Part shown: positions 1 through 6,935 of the stretch, one piece after another
Layout: every line of letters begins with the position of its first letter
Numbering within the stretch: the first letter of the stretch is position 1
Assembly: GCA_902805995.1 (NCBI GenBank)
Contig: CADCUU010000441.1
Coordinates: forward strand, 1 to 12,755
Reading direction: 5' to 3'
DNA: 12,755 nucleotides
Origin: an uncultured Rubellimicrobium sp.
Lineage (GTDB): Bacteria; Pseudomonadota; Alphaproteobacteria; Rhodobacterales; Rhodobacteraceae
Made by a program: the position numbers and the translations under genes
Notes under the pieces: model-generated
The model's database searches: none
Told to the model about the DNA's origin: nothing
The model's input: the letters and a program-made list of their open reading frames with translations, nothing else

Positions 1-356
1 AGGCGCATCGCATCCGTCGCCTGCGCCGGCTGGACGGTCTGCCCGTGGCGCTGGAGGAGATCTGGCTCGACGCGAGCCTGGCCCCCATGCTTCGGGCCGA
101 GGACCTGACGGAGTCGCTCTACCGCTCCTACCGCCTCGTCCTGGGGCTCGAGATCGCGCAGGCGGAGGACCGCGTCGGCGTCGCCCCCGCGCCCGACTGG
201 ACCTGCGAGCACTTCGCGCCACCGTCCGGCACGGCAGTGGGCTACATCGAGCGCCTCGCCCGGCTGCCGGACGGCACCCCGGTCGAGCATTCCCAGACAT
301 GGTTCGACCCGGCTCGCGCCCGCTACGTATCCCGCATGTCCGGAGGGGAGTCGTGA
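1..356 (+). CDS. GntR/HutC-family transcriptional regulator, C-terminal UTRA domain (5' partial)
   Basis: The reading frame is open from the window edge (first full codon at 3) to TGA at 354-356, about 117 residues. The visible part resembles the UTRA effector-binding domain of HutC-type GntR regulators: an opening strand with LRRLDGLPVALEEIWLDA, then a central region, then the typical end with YIERLARLPDGTPVEHSQTW followed by an FDPARARY-like segment. In this family the N-terminal winged-helix DNA-binding domain, here outside the window, binds an operator and the UTRA domain senses a small metabolite, often a sugar phosphate or sugar acid. A GTG at 45 lies inside the domain and is not a real start. 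The next gene starts at or just after this stop, so the two are probably co-transcribed. By inference it represses the oxidoreductase and perhaps the sugar transporters further right. The family call is fairly secure; the ligand is unknown. Confidence 0.8.
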   Translation, partial: AHRIRRLRRLDGLPVALEEIWLDASLAPMLRAEDLTESLYRSYRLVLGLEIAQAEDRVGVAPAPDWTCEHFAPPSGTAVGYIERLARLPDGTPVEHSQTWFDPARARYVSRMSGGES

Positions 357-358
357 GG

Positions 359-1441
359 ATGCTGAACTACGGCCTCGTGGGATGCGGCATGATGGGGCAG
401 GAGCACCTGCGCAACATCGCCCTGGTTCCGGGCGTGCGCGTCGCCGCCGTCCACGACCCCGTGGAGGAGCAGGCCCGCGCCGCCGCGCACCTTGCGGGTG
501 GGGCCGAGATCGTCCCGAGCTTCGACGACCTGATCGAGCGGCCCGATCTCGACGCCCTCGTGATCGCGAGCCCGAACGACCATCACATGCCCCAGCTCCT
601 GCGCATCGCCGACACGCGGCCGCGACCAGTTCTGGTGGAGAAACCGGTTTACGTGTCGGAGGCAGACCGCGTGGCGCTGGATCGGCTGACCCGCGGCTAC
701 CCGGCGCCGATCTGGGTAGCGATGGAATACCGGTACATGCCCCCGATTGCGGCCTTCGTTGGCGACGCGCAGGCCGTGACCGGCGGGGTGCGGATGCTCA
801 CGATTCGTGAGCACCGCTATCCATTCCTGCGCAAGGTGGGGAACTGGAACCGATTCAACGCCCGTACGGGGGGCACCTTTGTCGAGAAGTGCTGCCACTT
901 TTTCGACCTGATGCGCCTGATCCTCGGCTCGGAGCCGGTGCGGGTCATGGCCTCGGGCGGGCAGGCGGTCAACCATCGCGACGAGCGGTACGAGGAAGCG
1001 ACCCCGGACATCTGGGATCATGGCTACGTCCTTCTGGATTTTGCCGGCGGCGCGCGGGCGATGCTGGAGCTTTGCATGTTCGCGGAAGGGTCGCGCTATC
1101 AGGAGGAACTGACGGCCGTCGGCCCTGCGGGCAAGCTAGAATGCCAAGTGCCGGGCCCGTCGCGGTTCTGGCCGGCCGAGCTGGGGCCCCCACCTGTGCC
1201 GCGCCTCATCCTCAGCCCACGCTGTCCTGTGGGACCAATCGCGCGCGAGGTTCCAATTGACGCTACGCTCTTAGAAGCCGGCGATCACAACGGTGGTACC
1301 TACTATCAGCACCTGCGGTTCGCCGCGGCGGTCCGTGGCGAGGCGTTTCCTGAGGTGACCCTGGGCGATGGCGCGCGCGCGACGGCGATCGGCCTAGCGG
1401 CCGAGGCTAGCGCCCGGTCCGGGCAGGCGATCTCGCTCTGA
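359..1441 (+). CDS. Gfo/Idh/MocA-family oxidoreductase
   Basis: A 360-residue NAD(P)-dependent dehydrogenase of the glucose-fructose oxidoreductase / inositol dehydrogenase / MocA family, of normal length. The N-terminal Rossmann fold starts at once with YGLVGCGMMGQEH (GxGxxG at residues 8-13). The conserved EKP, whose Lys is catalytic, is at 94-96. The C-terminal domain carries GGTFVEKCCHFFDLMRLILG (171-190), where H180 and D183 match the usual substrate-binding His/Asp. Such enzymes oxidise or epimerise sugars, inositols or their acids in the cytoplasm; the substrate here is unknown. I chose ATG 359 because the Rossmann strand begins there. GTG at 353 is a real alternative: it overlaps the preceding TGA as GTGA and lies 6 nt after GGAGG (342-346), adding two residues. 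Either start implies translational coupling with the GntR regulator. The gene is intact and is followed by IS remnants, so any operon partners downstream may have been lost. Confidence 0.9.
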   Translation: MLNYGLVGCGMMGQEHLRNIALVPGVRVAAVHDPVEEQARAAAHLAGGAEIVPSFDDLIERPDLDALVIASPNDHHMPQLLRIADTRPRPVLVEKPVYVSEADRVALDRLTRGYPAPIWVAMEYRYMPPIAAFVGDAQAVTGGVRMLTIREHRYPFLRKVGNWNRFNARTGGTFVEKCCHFFDLMRLILGSEPVRVMASGGQAVNHRDERYEEATPDIWDHGYVLLDFAGGARAMLELCMFAEGSRYQEELTAVGPAGKLECQVPGPSRFWPAELGPPPVPRLILSPRCPVGPIAREVPIDATLLEAGDHNGGTYYQHLRFAAAVRGEAFPEVTLGDGARATAIGLAAEASARSGQAISL

Positions 1442-1629
1442 GGTCGCGGCGCGCTTGGTTCGCATTGCGAAAGTTCGGCGCGGCAGAACCCGGGCTAGCC
1501 TTGGTCGTCCGTCTCGTCGAGAATTTCCCCTCCGTGGTTTGGAACTCCGGATCCCCTTGGTATCGCTCGGGGAACCATGGCCTGGAGCGCTGGGGGCCGC
1601 TGTTTCCCGCCGTTGCAGACGGGGGCAGC
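1442..1629. other. Intergenic segment between the oxidoreductase and the IS110 remnant
   Basis: No convincing gene is seen on either strand. An imperfect inverted repeat (GGATCCCC at 1549-1556 against GGGGAACC at 1569-1576, one mismatch, 12-nt loop) could form a hairpin downstream of the oxidoreductase, but it has no following T-run, so calling it a terminator would be weak. The missing 3' part of the IS110 transposase should lie here if the element were whole. Translating the minus strand gives nothing that resembles the Ser-containing C-terminal Transposase_20 domain. Confidence 0.4.
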
Positions 1630-2313
1630 TTAGGCTCCAGACTTCGCGCCGACGCCGGGCATAGTCATCAGGCGGCAGCACACGGGGTCGTCCTTGGCCA
1701 GCAGCCGGACCCGGCGCTCAAGCCCGGCCAACTCCTGACGCAGGCTCGCCCGCGCCCGCAGCATGGGTTCGGTCGCCGCCTCAAGCATGGCATTGTCGCA
1801 GGCGAGTTCTCTCACCCGCAGTTCGAACCGGCCGCGCGAGATGGGACCCACCTTCAGCCCAAAGTTCCTCAGCAAACCGCGAAGGGACAGCTCCAAGGCA
1901 ATCATGCCCTGCTGGATAGCCTTGCGGGCCCCGAGGAGCGCCCGCACCTCCTGGGCGGAGACCGACTTGCAATGAACAGGCCGGAACCAGCCTAGGTGCA
2001 GCAGGCGGGCAATCCCCTCGGCGTCGCGGCAGTCCGTCTTGATCGGCATGGCCTTGAGCGCGCCCTTCACCTGACGCGTCTCGATCAGGACAACCTCCAG
2101 CCCGGCCTGGGACAGGCCGCGGTGCAGCCACTGCGACAAGGGTCCCGCCTCAAGGCCGATGGCGGCGATGCTCCCGCCCAGATTGCCTGCAAAGCGCAGG
2201 ATCGCCTCCGGCTCGCTGGCGACTTCCGCCTCCCTCACGATCCTGCCGTGCTCGTCGAGCACACAGACCGCTGTCTTTGCGAGCGACACATCCAGTCCGA
2301 CAAACAGCCTCAT
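1630..2313 (-). pseudogene. IS110-family transposase, 3'-truncated
   Basis: A 227-residue remnant; IS110-family transposases are usually about 320-400 residues. The N-terminal RuvC-like DEDD domain is well preserved: D8 in LFVGLDVSLAK, E55 in AIGLEAGPLSQ, and D94/D97 in MPIKTDCRDAEGIARLLHLG. A helical region follows, then the start of the Transposase_20 domain (LMTMPGVGA, residues 215-223). The frame then runs into unrelated residues and a TAA, so the C-terminal domain with its essential Ser is missing. The start is ATG at 2311-2313, with GGAGG at 2321-2325 and a 7-nt spacer; the longer open frame to 2376 has no such support. These enzymes recombine DNA without terminal inverted repeats, using an element-encoded bridge RNA. 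This copy should be inactive. The family call is secure; the exact breakpoint near 1645 is inferred from loss of similarity. Confidence 0.88.
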
Positions 2314-2345
2314 CCCGCATCCTCCATTCTCCAGGTTCGATACGG

Positions 2346-2400
2346 GAACGGCGACAGCTTGCCCCTCATCCGGCAAGTCGCAACGGGCAGTGCGCGACGC
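2346..2400 (-). ncRNA. Possible remnant of an IS110 bridge RNA (structured leader)
   Basis: The untranslated stretch between the IS110 transposase start and the IS5 remnant can fold strongly. GCGAC plus TTGCC (minus strand, 2381-2372) pairs with GGCAA plus GTCGC (2363-2351) around an 8-nt loop, giving ten base pairs with a 3-nt bulge. A second GCGAC at 2394-2398 (+ strand) could compete for the same GTCGC. In the IS110 group the noncoding end upstream of the transposase encodes the bridge RNA, a chain of such stem-loops. Only about 105 nt remain before the IS5 gene, which is short for a full bridge RNA, so this is at best a truncated one. The folding is seen in the sequence; the role is inferred. 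Confidence 0.3.
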
Positions 2401-2418
2401 AGGCCCCGTTACAGCATC

Positions 2419-3213
2419 TCACAACGGCAGCCAGAAGATGACGGCAGCCGCGAGCGCGATGGCGGAGAGAAAGAGGTCGCCGCAACGGGTGTAGCGCATG
2501 GCGAGGGCGCGCCAGTCCTTCAGCCGGGCAAAAGCGTTCTCAATCCGGCAGCGCTTCCTGTAGAGCTTGCGGTTGTGAGTGGCCGGGCGGTTTCGTCCGC
2601 TGCGAGCGGGTATGCAGACGCGGACGCCTCGGGCTTTCAGTTCGTCCCGCAGCCAGTCGGCCCTCGCCATCATCCTTGAACCGATGGCGGACGAAGGCTC
2701 GATAGCCCTTGTCGCCGATCAGCCTCTTGGCGCGAGGCAACTCGGCGAGATGGACCAAGGCACCCTTGGCGTCGCTCATCTGGCCGGGCGACAGAAAGAA
2801 GGTCAGCGGCCGCCCGTGTCCGTCACTGACCATATGTAGCTTCGAGTTCAGGCCGCCCTGGGGTCGCGCCCGATGGCTCGCTGCCGCGCCCCCCTTTTTC
2901 TCAGGCTTGCCGCCGTGCGGTGCGCCTTCAGGTGCATGCTAAACATGATCGTATCGCCATGCGGGCCAAGCTTGGCCAAGTCACAAAAGATGCGGGCGAA
3001 AACGCCCAGCCGGGACCACCGGGCGACGCGGTTGTACAGCGTCTTGTACGGTCCATGGGCCGGAGGTGCATCCTGCCAGCGTAACCCATTGCGTAGGACG
3101 TGGAGGATGCCGCTCAGGATGCGGTCATCGACCCGCGGCTTGCCCTGGGGCTTCGGAGAATGCGGCCTTAGCCGCTCTACCAGCGCACTCGTCAACCAGA
3201 ACTGCCCGCTCAT
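2419..3213 (-). pseudogene. IS5-family (IS427-like) transposase, degenerate
   Basis: Three frames together make one DDE transposase. The first (3213-2848, 121 residues) has the N-terminal domain with RVDDRILSGILHVLRNGLRW and then HLKAHRTAASL. The second continues as MVSDGHGRPLTFFLSPGQMS from 2833 to about 2700. The third (2673-2419) holds RKRCRIENAFARLKDW with the catalytic Glu, ending SAIALAAAVIFWLPL. The first-to-second step is a -1 shift at A5G6 (2889-2899), the kind of slippery run by which IS427-type elements make OrfAB, so it may be programmed. The second-to-third step is not programmed: about 37 nt are inserted after GDKGY. The first catalytic Asp, normally IDST before HLKAHRTA, is replaced by FSM with one residue lost. 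The element is therefore dead. Confidence 0.88.
2889..2899 (-). other. A5G6 slippery run, likely programmed -1 frameshift site of the IS5 element
   Basis: The minus strand reads GAAAAAGGGGGGC. In the first frame this is AGA AAA AGG GGG; slipping back one base gives the frame that continues as GGAAASHRARPQGGLNSKLH and leads into the second half of the transposase. Several IS5-family groups express OrfAB by such slippage. The frames are directly visible; the programmed nature is inferred from the family. Confidence 0.55.
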
Positions 3214-3483
3214 GCCGCCCTCCAGAGTCGAGGAGCATGAATCAGCTAAGCCGTTGAAACGCTGGGGCGCTTACAAGTCTGGGACCTGATTCCGGAAGGA
3301 TGCTAGCCGTTTCGGCAAGGGTGACAAGCCGCGCGCGCATCGTCCACTGCCCGGACGACAACGTCCGGCAGGGGGCTCCGGCGTTAGGCCAAGTATGCCA
3401 GCGGCCTTATGTCCGATACAGGGGCTGGCTGGTCCTCCAGAGCTCACTGGAGCTGCTCTTGTGTTTGCGAGGTCGCAAACGGT
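3214..3483. other. Noncoding stretch downstream of the central transporter operon
   Basis: No recognisable gene is present on either strand; short open frames here look like chance. It contains the right edge of the IS5 remnant up to roughly 3292, a small stem (CGGACG/CGTCCG around 3351-3367), and the paired hairpins described separately at 3435-3480. A gene originally downstream of the permease on the minus strand could have been displaced by the IS elements, but no remnant of one was identified. Confidence 0.45.
3435..3480 (-). terminator. Two tandem hairpins just after the central transporter operon
   Basis: Three bases beyond the permease stop codon lies an 18-bp perfect palindrome, GTTTGCGA-GG-TCGCAAAC (3463-3480). 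It is followed on the minus strand by CTCCAG-(6 nt)-CTGGAG (3435-3452). Their position suggests an mRNA 3' end, either as RNA-stabilising stems or as part of a terminator, but neither is followed by a U-run, so classical intrinsic termination is not supported. The palindrome could equally be a repressor site. Confidence 0.4.
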
Positions 3484-4434
3484 CTATCGGACCTGACCAG
3501 GCCCGGCTAGCGCCAGAACCAGGATGATGACAACACCCTGCACAATGTCCTGCGCGCCGAGCGGCAAGCCCGCGACCTGCATGGTGACGATGATGAGGAC
3601 AAGGAGCAACGCCCCAAACAGAGTTCCCACGGGCGTGGCCGATCCGCCGGCAATCAGGGTGCCACCGAGGACGACGGCCCCCACCGTCTGGAGGAGATAA
3701 GGCGAGCCCATCTCGAGGAAGGCTCCGCCCGAATAGGCCGACAGAAGCATACCGGCCAGCGACGCGAGAAGGCCGCTCGCAGCAAAGGCGATGGCCGTCG
3801 TACGCCCCGCAGCGATCCCGGCGAGCTGCGCAGCGGGCCAGCTCTGGCCGACTGCGGACAGGTGACGGCCATAGGCCAGGCGAGCAAGTGCGAGCGAGAG
3901 GGCCGCCGTCAGAAGCGACGCGACGAGCGCCATGACTGGTATGCCTCCTGGGCGCCCGGTCGCGAGCCAAGCCAGCGTCTCGGCGGTGCCGCTGGCCTTG
4001 ATCTGACGGTTCACGAGCAGCGTCATTGTGGCCAGCATGTAACCTGTGGCGAGCGTCGCGATGATGGCAGGGATGCGCAGGATAACCACCAGCGCTGCGT
4101 TGACGAGCCCCGTCGCGAGGCCCAGGGCTGCGACGGCTGCCAGCGCCAACGGCAGATCGGCGTCCCTCCCGCCCGAAAGCGTGACGGTGGCGAAGGCAGA
4201 CAATGTCATCACGCTGGGAATCGACAGGTCGATGTTGCCGCGGCCCGTCGTAACCACGATCATCTGCCCAAGAGCAGCGATCAGCAGGAAGGCGGCCGAG
4301 GTGACCACTCCGCTCAGCGCGTGGAGGCTAATGCGCTGGGTCAGTGCACTGAGGACGAGCCACAGCAGTAGCACACCCAGGGCTGGCCAGATCCACCGGT
4401 GGCGCCGCGCGAGGCGCAGGAGGTCACGCGGCAT
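3484..4434 (-). CDS. CUT2-type sugar ABC transporter permease (RbsC-like)
   Basis: A 316-residue inner-membrane permease of the BPD_transp_2 (ribose/xylose type) family, of normal length, with about eight to ten hydrophobic segments beginning at residues 14-32. Family landmarks are the GNIDLSIPSVM loop (66-76, equivalent to GGIDLSVGS) and the cytoplasmic coupling loop YGRHLSAVGQSWPAAQLAGI (188-207), which contacts the ATPase. TVGAVVLGGTLIAGG (250-264) matches the conserved late membrane loop. The start ATG (4432-4434) lies inside the 3' end of the ATPase-permease fusion gene, an 11-nt overlap that implies translational coupling. It is probably the second half of a heterodimeric channel with the permease domain of that fusion. 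It is the last gene of the operon. The family is secure; the substrate is unknown. Confidence 0.9.
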   Translation of the reverse strand: MPRDLLRLARRHRWIWPALGVLLLWLVLSALTQRISLHALSGVVTSAAFLLIAALGQMIVVTTGRGNIDLSIPSVMTLSAFATVTLSGGRDADLPLALAAVAALGLATGLVNAALVVILRIPAIIATLATGYMLATMTLLVNRQIKASGTAETLAWLATGRPGGIPVMALVASLLTAALSLALARLAYGRHLSAVGQSWPAAQLAGIAAGRTTAIAFAASGLLASLAGMLLSAYSGGAFLEMGSPYLLQTVGAVVLGGTLIAGGSATPVGTLFGALLLVLIIVTMQVAGLPLGAQDIVQGVVIILVLALAGPGQVR

Positions 4435-6883
4435 GGTCGGGACGACTCCAGGAGAGCGCTGTGCGCAGGCCCAGGATCGCGATGAGGAGGCTGCCCTGCA
4501 CCAGTGCGTTGTAGTCGGTGCCGACCCCCAGCATGGCGAGCGCGGCGCCGACTAGGGCCAGCGTCACCGCGCCTGCGACGACCCCCAAGGGCGCGATGAC
4601 GCCCCCGATCAGGGCGCACCCGCCGATTACCAGCCCCGCGATGCTGAGGAGCGTATAGCCCGAGCCCGACCGGATGTCGCTCGCTCCGTTGAGGGCAGTG
4701 AGGTAAAGGCCCGCCGTCATGGCGAAGGCGCCCGCAATGACGTAGCGCCAGACAGCGGTGCGGACGGGGGACCAGCCCAGCCGCGCGAGGGCCTCGGGTG
4801 AGGAGCCGAAGCCCCGCATGATCACCCCCAAGGGCGAGCGGTCGATCAGGAGCGCCACGAGGCCCGCAAACAGGATCAGCGCGACCGGGGTCGGCAGGCC
4901 CGGAACCTGCCAGCTGAAGGCGGCGCGGATCCAATCCGGGGCGGCACCTCCTGGGCTGGGCTGGATTGTGCGGCCGATGCCGGACCATATGAAGGAGGCG
5001 CCCAGCGTCGCCACGATCGCGGGGATTGCGCGGGTCTGGATCAGGACCGCGAGCAACGCGTAGCCGCAAAGCCCGGCGAGGAGCATCCCGGCGCCTAGGG
5101 AGGGGGTCGTGACGAGAAAGGTCGCGCTAATCACGTTGACCATGCTGACAAAGTTGCCGACGCCGAGGTCGATTTCGCTGCCGCCGACAATGAACATTTG
5201 GGACAGGGCCACGAGCACCAGTACCACCGCCGGGGCGAGAAGAAGCTGCATCCCGAAGCCCGAGAGCACGAGCGGGTTCATCCAGGCCATGAGCCCCACG
5301 AGGAATGCGAGGCCAATGAAGGGGATGGCTTGGAACAGCCGCTCGGGCGAGCGCCTTCCCAGGCGCCCGAGACGGCCTGCGGGAGCGCCGGGCGTGGTGA
5401 AGCCGCCGGCGATGATGGCCTCCTCGGTGATGGCCTCGCCTTGGAGGTCGGCCACGACGGTGCCTTGACTCAGGACGAGCACGCGGTCGCATTCGAGGAG
5501 CTCGGCGTCTTCGGTCGAGTGCCACACGGCAAGGCGACCCTCGGCCGCGACCTGGCGCAGCACCCTGTAGAAATCCCGCTTGGCACCGATATCGACGCCT
5601 CGCGTTGGATCATCGAGGAGCACGATGGGGCTTTCGTCCACCATGCCCCGCGCGAGGAGCGCCTTCTGCTGATTGCCGCCGGAAAGGTCGAGGATGCCGT
5701 CAGGGAGACGCTCCTCGGCGAGGGCGAGCCGGGCAGCCCAGGCGCGGGCGGCGTCGCCTTCGTCCCGCAGGCGCAGGAGCCCGGGTGCCGCCTGGCGGGC
5801 GATACGGCCGACAGCAATATTGTCGAACACGCTCCAGAGCGGGAACACCCCTTCGGTCCGGCGGTCGCCCGACACGAAGCTTGCCCGGCCCGTCCGGGCG
5901 ACCTCGCCAGCGCCCGCGGCTTCGGGTGAGAAAAGCCGGCGCAGCAGGGCCTTCTGCCCCCCGCCTTCGAGGCCTGCAAGCCCCACGACCTCGCCCGCCC
6001 GGAGCTCCACCGACCGCCCGAGTGGAACCGTCACGGCGCCGCCAAGACGGACGAGCACCGGACCCTGCGGCGCGGCGGCCCTTGTTGCGTCGGCGGCCGC
6101 CGGCTCGTGCCGGCCGCCGACGGCCTCCATCAGAGCCGCGAGCGTCAGCTCTGCCTTCGGCCGATCCGAGACCACCGCGCCGTTGCGCATAACGACGACA
6201 CGATCCGAAACGGCCAGCACCTCTTGGAGCTTGTGACTGATGAAGATGACGGCGAGGCCCTGAGCCGCACGAGCGGCCACATAAGCGTGGAGGGCACTAG
6301 CCTCCTGAGAGGACAGCGACGATGTGGGCTCGTCGAGGATCAGGAGGCGGAGGCGTGAGTCGAGCGCCGCGCGGGCGATTTCGAGCATCTGGCGCTGGGC
6401 GATATCGAGACGGCCTACGCGAGTGTCAGGATCGATCTGCGCGCCCGGGAAGACCAGCGTGAGGCTGTCCCGCACGCTGCGGCGATAGTCCCTGAGCCAA
6501 GCGAAGGAGTGCCGCCGCTCGGGCTGCTCTAGGAAGAAGTTCTCGGCCGCGGTCAGGTTGGGGCAGAGCGAGAGTTCCTGGTGGACAATCCGGATGCCCA
6601 GGCGGTGCGCGGCACGGGGGCCGTAGCGGTCCCAGGTCACCTCCTCGCCGTCGACCAGGAGCCGGCCCGCCTCGGGCACCGAGCCGCCAGTCAGGATCCG
6701 CATCAAGGTGCTCTTGCCCGCACCGTTTGCACCAACGAGGCCGACCACCTCGCCGGGGACCATGGCGAAGTCGACGTCGCGGTTCGCTCGCGTGGGCCCG
6801 TACGCCTTTGAGATGCCCTCAAGCCGGACCAGAGTGGTGGCCGTGGCGGACCCGAGAGGCTCGGGTCCCGTCATGTCGTTCAT
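4424..6883 (-). CDS. Fused sugar ABC transporter: tandem ATPase domains plus permease domain
   Basis: One uninterrupted 819-residue protein joins an RbsA-like double ATPase (about 1-495) to an RbsC-like permease (about 515-819). NBD1 has Walker A GANGAGKST (51-59), Q-loop HQELSL (101-106), signature-position LDIAQRQ (159-165), Walker B LLILDEP (180-186) and H217. NBD2 has a degenerate Walker A, GLEGGGQK (304-311), signature LSGGNQQK (400-407) and LLDDPTRGVD (422-431), where the usual DE is DD. The membrane part carries SEIDLGVGNFV (569-579) and about eight hydrophobic helices. The joining stretch (495-517) has no Met and no ribosome site, so a separately translated permease is unlikely. ATG 6883 was chosen because the ATPase fold starts soon after; the 54 upstream residues of the open frame look noncoding. 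The ribosome site is weak. ATP hydrolysis at NBD1 would power uptake through this domain plus the separate permease. Confidence 0.9.
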   Translation of the reverse strand: MNDMTGPEPLGSATATTLVRLEGISKAYGPTRANRDVDFAMVPGEVVGLVGANGAGKSTLMRILTGGSVPEAGRLLVDGEEVTWDRYGPRAAHRLGIRIVHQELSLCPNLTAAENFFLEQPERRHSFAWLRDYRRSVRDSLTLVFPGAQIDPDTRVGRLDIAQRQMLEIARAALDSRLRLLILDEPTSSLSSQEASALHAYVAARAAQGLAVIFISHKLQEVLAVSDRVVVMRNGAVVSDRPKAELTLAALMEAVGGRHEPAAADATRAAAPQGPVLVRLGGAVTVPLGRSVELRAGEVVGLAGLEGGGQKALLRRLFSPEAAGAGEVARTGRASFVSGDRRTEGVFPLWSVFDNIAVGRIARQAAPGLLRLRDEGDAARAWAARLALAEERLPDGILDLSGGNQQKALLARGMVDESPIVLLDDPTRGVDIGAKRDFYRVLRQVAAEGRLAVWHSTEDAELLECDRVLVLSQGTVVADLQGEAITEEAIIAGGFTTPGAPAGRLGRLGRRSPERLFQAIPFIGLAFLVGLMAWMNPLVLSGFGMQLLLAPAVVLVLVALSQMFIVGGSEIDLGVGNFVSMVNVISATFLVTTPSLGAGMLLAGLCGYALLAVLIQTRAIPAIVATLGASFIWSGIGRTIQPSPGGAAPDWIRAAFSWQVPGLPTPVALILFAGLVALLIDRSPLGVIMRGFGSSPEALARLGWSPVRTAVWRYVIAGAFAMTAGLYLTALNGASDIRSGSGYTLLSIAGLVIGGCALIGGVIAPLGVVAGAVTLALVGAALAMLGVGTDYNALVQGSLLIAILGLRTALSWSRPDHAA

Positions 6884-6902
6884 CTGGTGATCCCGGAGAC
6901 GG

Positions 6903-6928
6903 GGCGGCGCCCTTTGGGAGGCACCGCC
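6903..6928 (-). promoter_or_regulatory. Intergenic hairpin between binding-protein gene and ATPase-permease fusion
   Basis: On the transcribed minus strand GGCGGTGCC (6928-6920) pairs with GGCGCCGCC (6911-6903), nine pairs including one G-U, with an 8-nt loop. It begins 7 nt after the stop of the binding-protein gene and ends 19 nt before the fusion gene start. There is no U-run. In such operons a stem here commonly protects the upstream message or partly stops transcription, so that binding protein exceeds membrane components. The stem is seen; the role is inferred. Confidence 0.5.
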
Positions 6929-6935
6929 GTTGGGG

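Larger units (their letters stand above)
1630..3292 (-). mobile_element. Insertion-sequence graveyard: IS110 remnant adjoining an IS5-family remnant
   Basis: Two different transposase families lie head to tail on the minus strand with only about 105 nt between their coding parts, and both are inactive. The IS110 gene lacks its 3' third. The IS5 gene has lost a catalytic Asp and carries an out-of-frame insertion. Element ends could not be fixed: I found no convincing terminal inverted repeats or target duplications. GAATCAG (3239-3245) and CTGATTC (3286-3292) form an inverted repeat at the right edge that may mark an end or an internal hairpin. The island separates the + strand regulator/oxidoreductase pair from the minus-strand transporter operon. 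Confidence 0.7.

Noticed and set aside
323..1021. Long minus-strand open frame (232 codons) opposite the oxidoreductase
   Set aside because: It lies wholly across the well-supported oxidoreductase on the other strand, is rich in His/Arg/Val as antisense frames of GC-rich genes are, and has no recognisable domain.
1394..1681. Minus-strand frame that might continue the IS110 transposase
   Set aside because: Its residues are Arg/Pro/Ser-rich and do not match the conserved C-terminal domain that should follow MPGVGA.
3348..3370. Hairpin TGCC-CGGACG / CGTCCG-GCA as the terminator of the central operon
   Set aside because: It lies more than 110 nt past the stop codon, has no U-run on either strand, and two better stems lie closer to the gene.
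3300..3527. Small + strand frame of 75 codons in the gap after the IS5 remnant
   Set aside because: No ribosome site or domain; it runs into the 3' end of the permease gene on the opposite strand, and its composition looks random.
4341..5069. 242-codon minus-strand frame overlapping the fusion gene and the second permease
   Set aside because: It is an alternative frame of the real transporter genes: Arg/Pro/Gly-rich, low complexity, with no domain.
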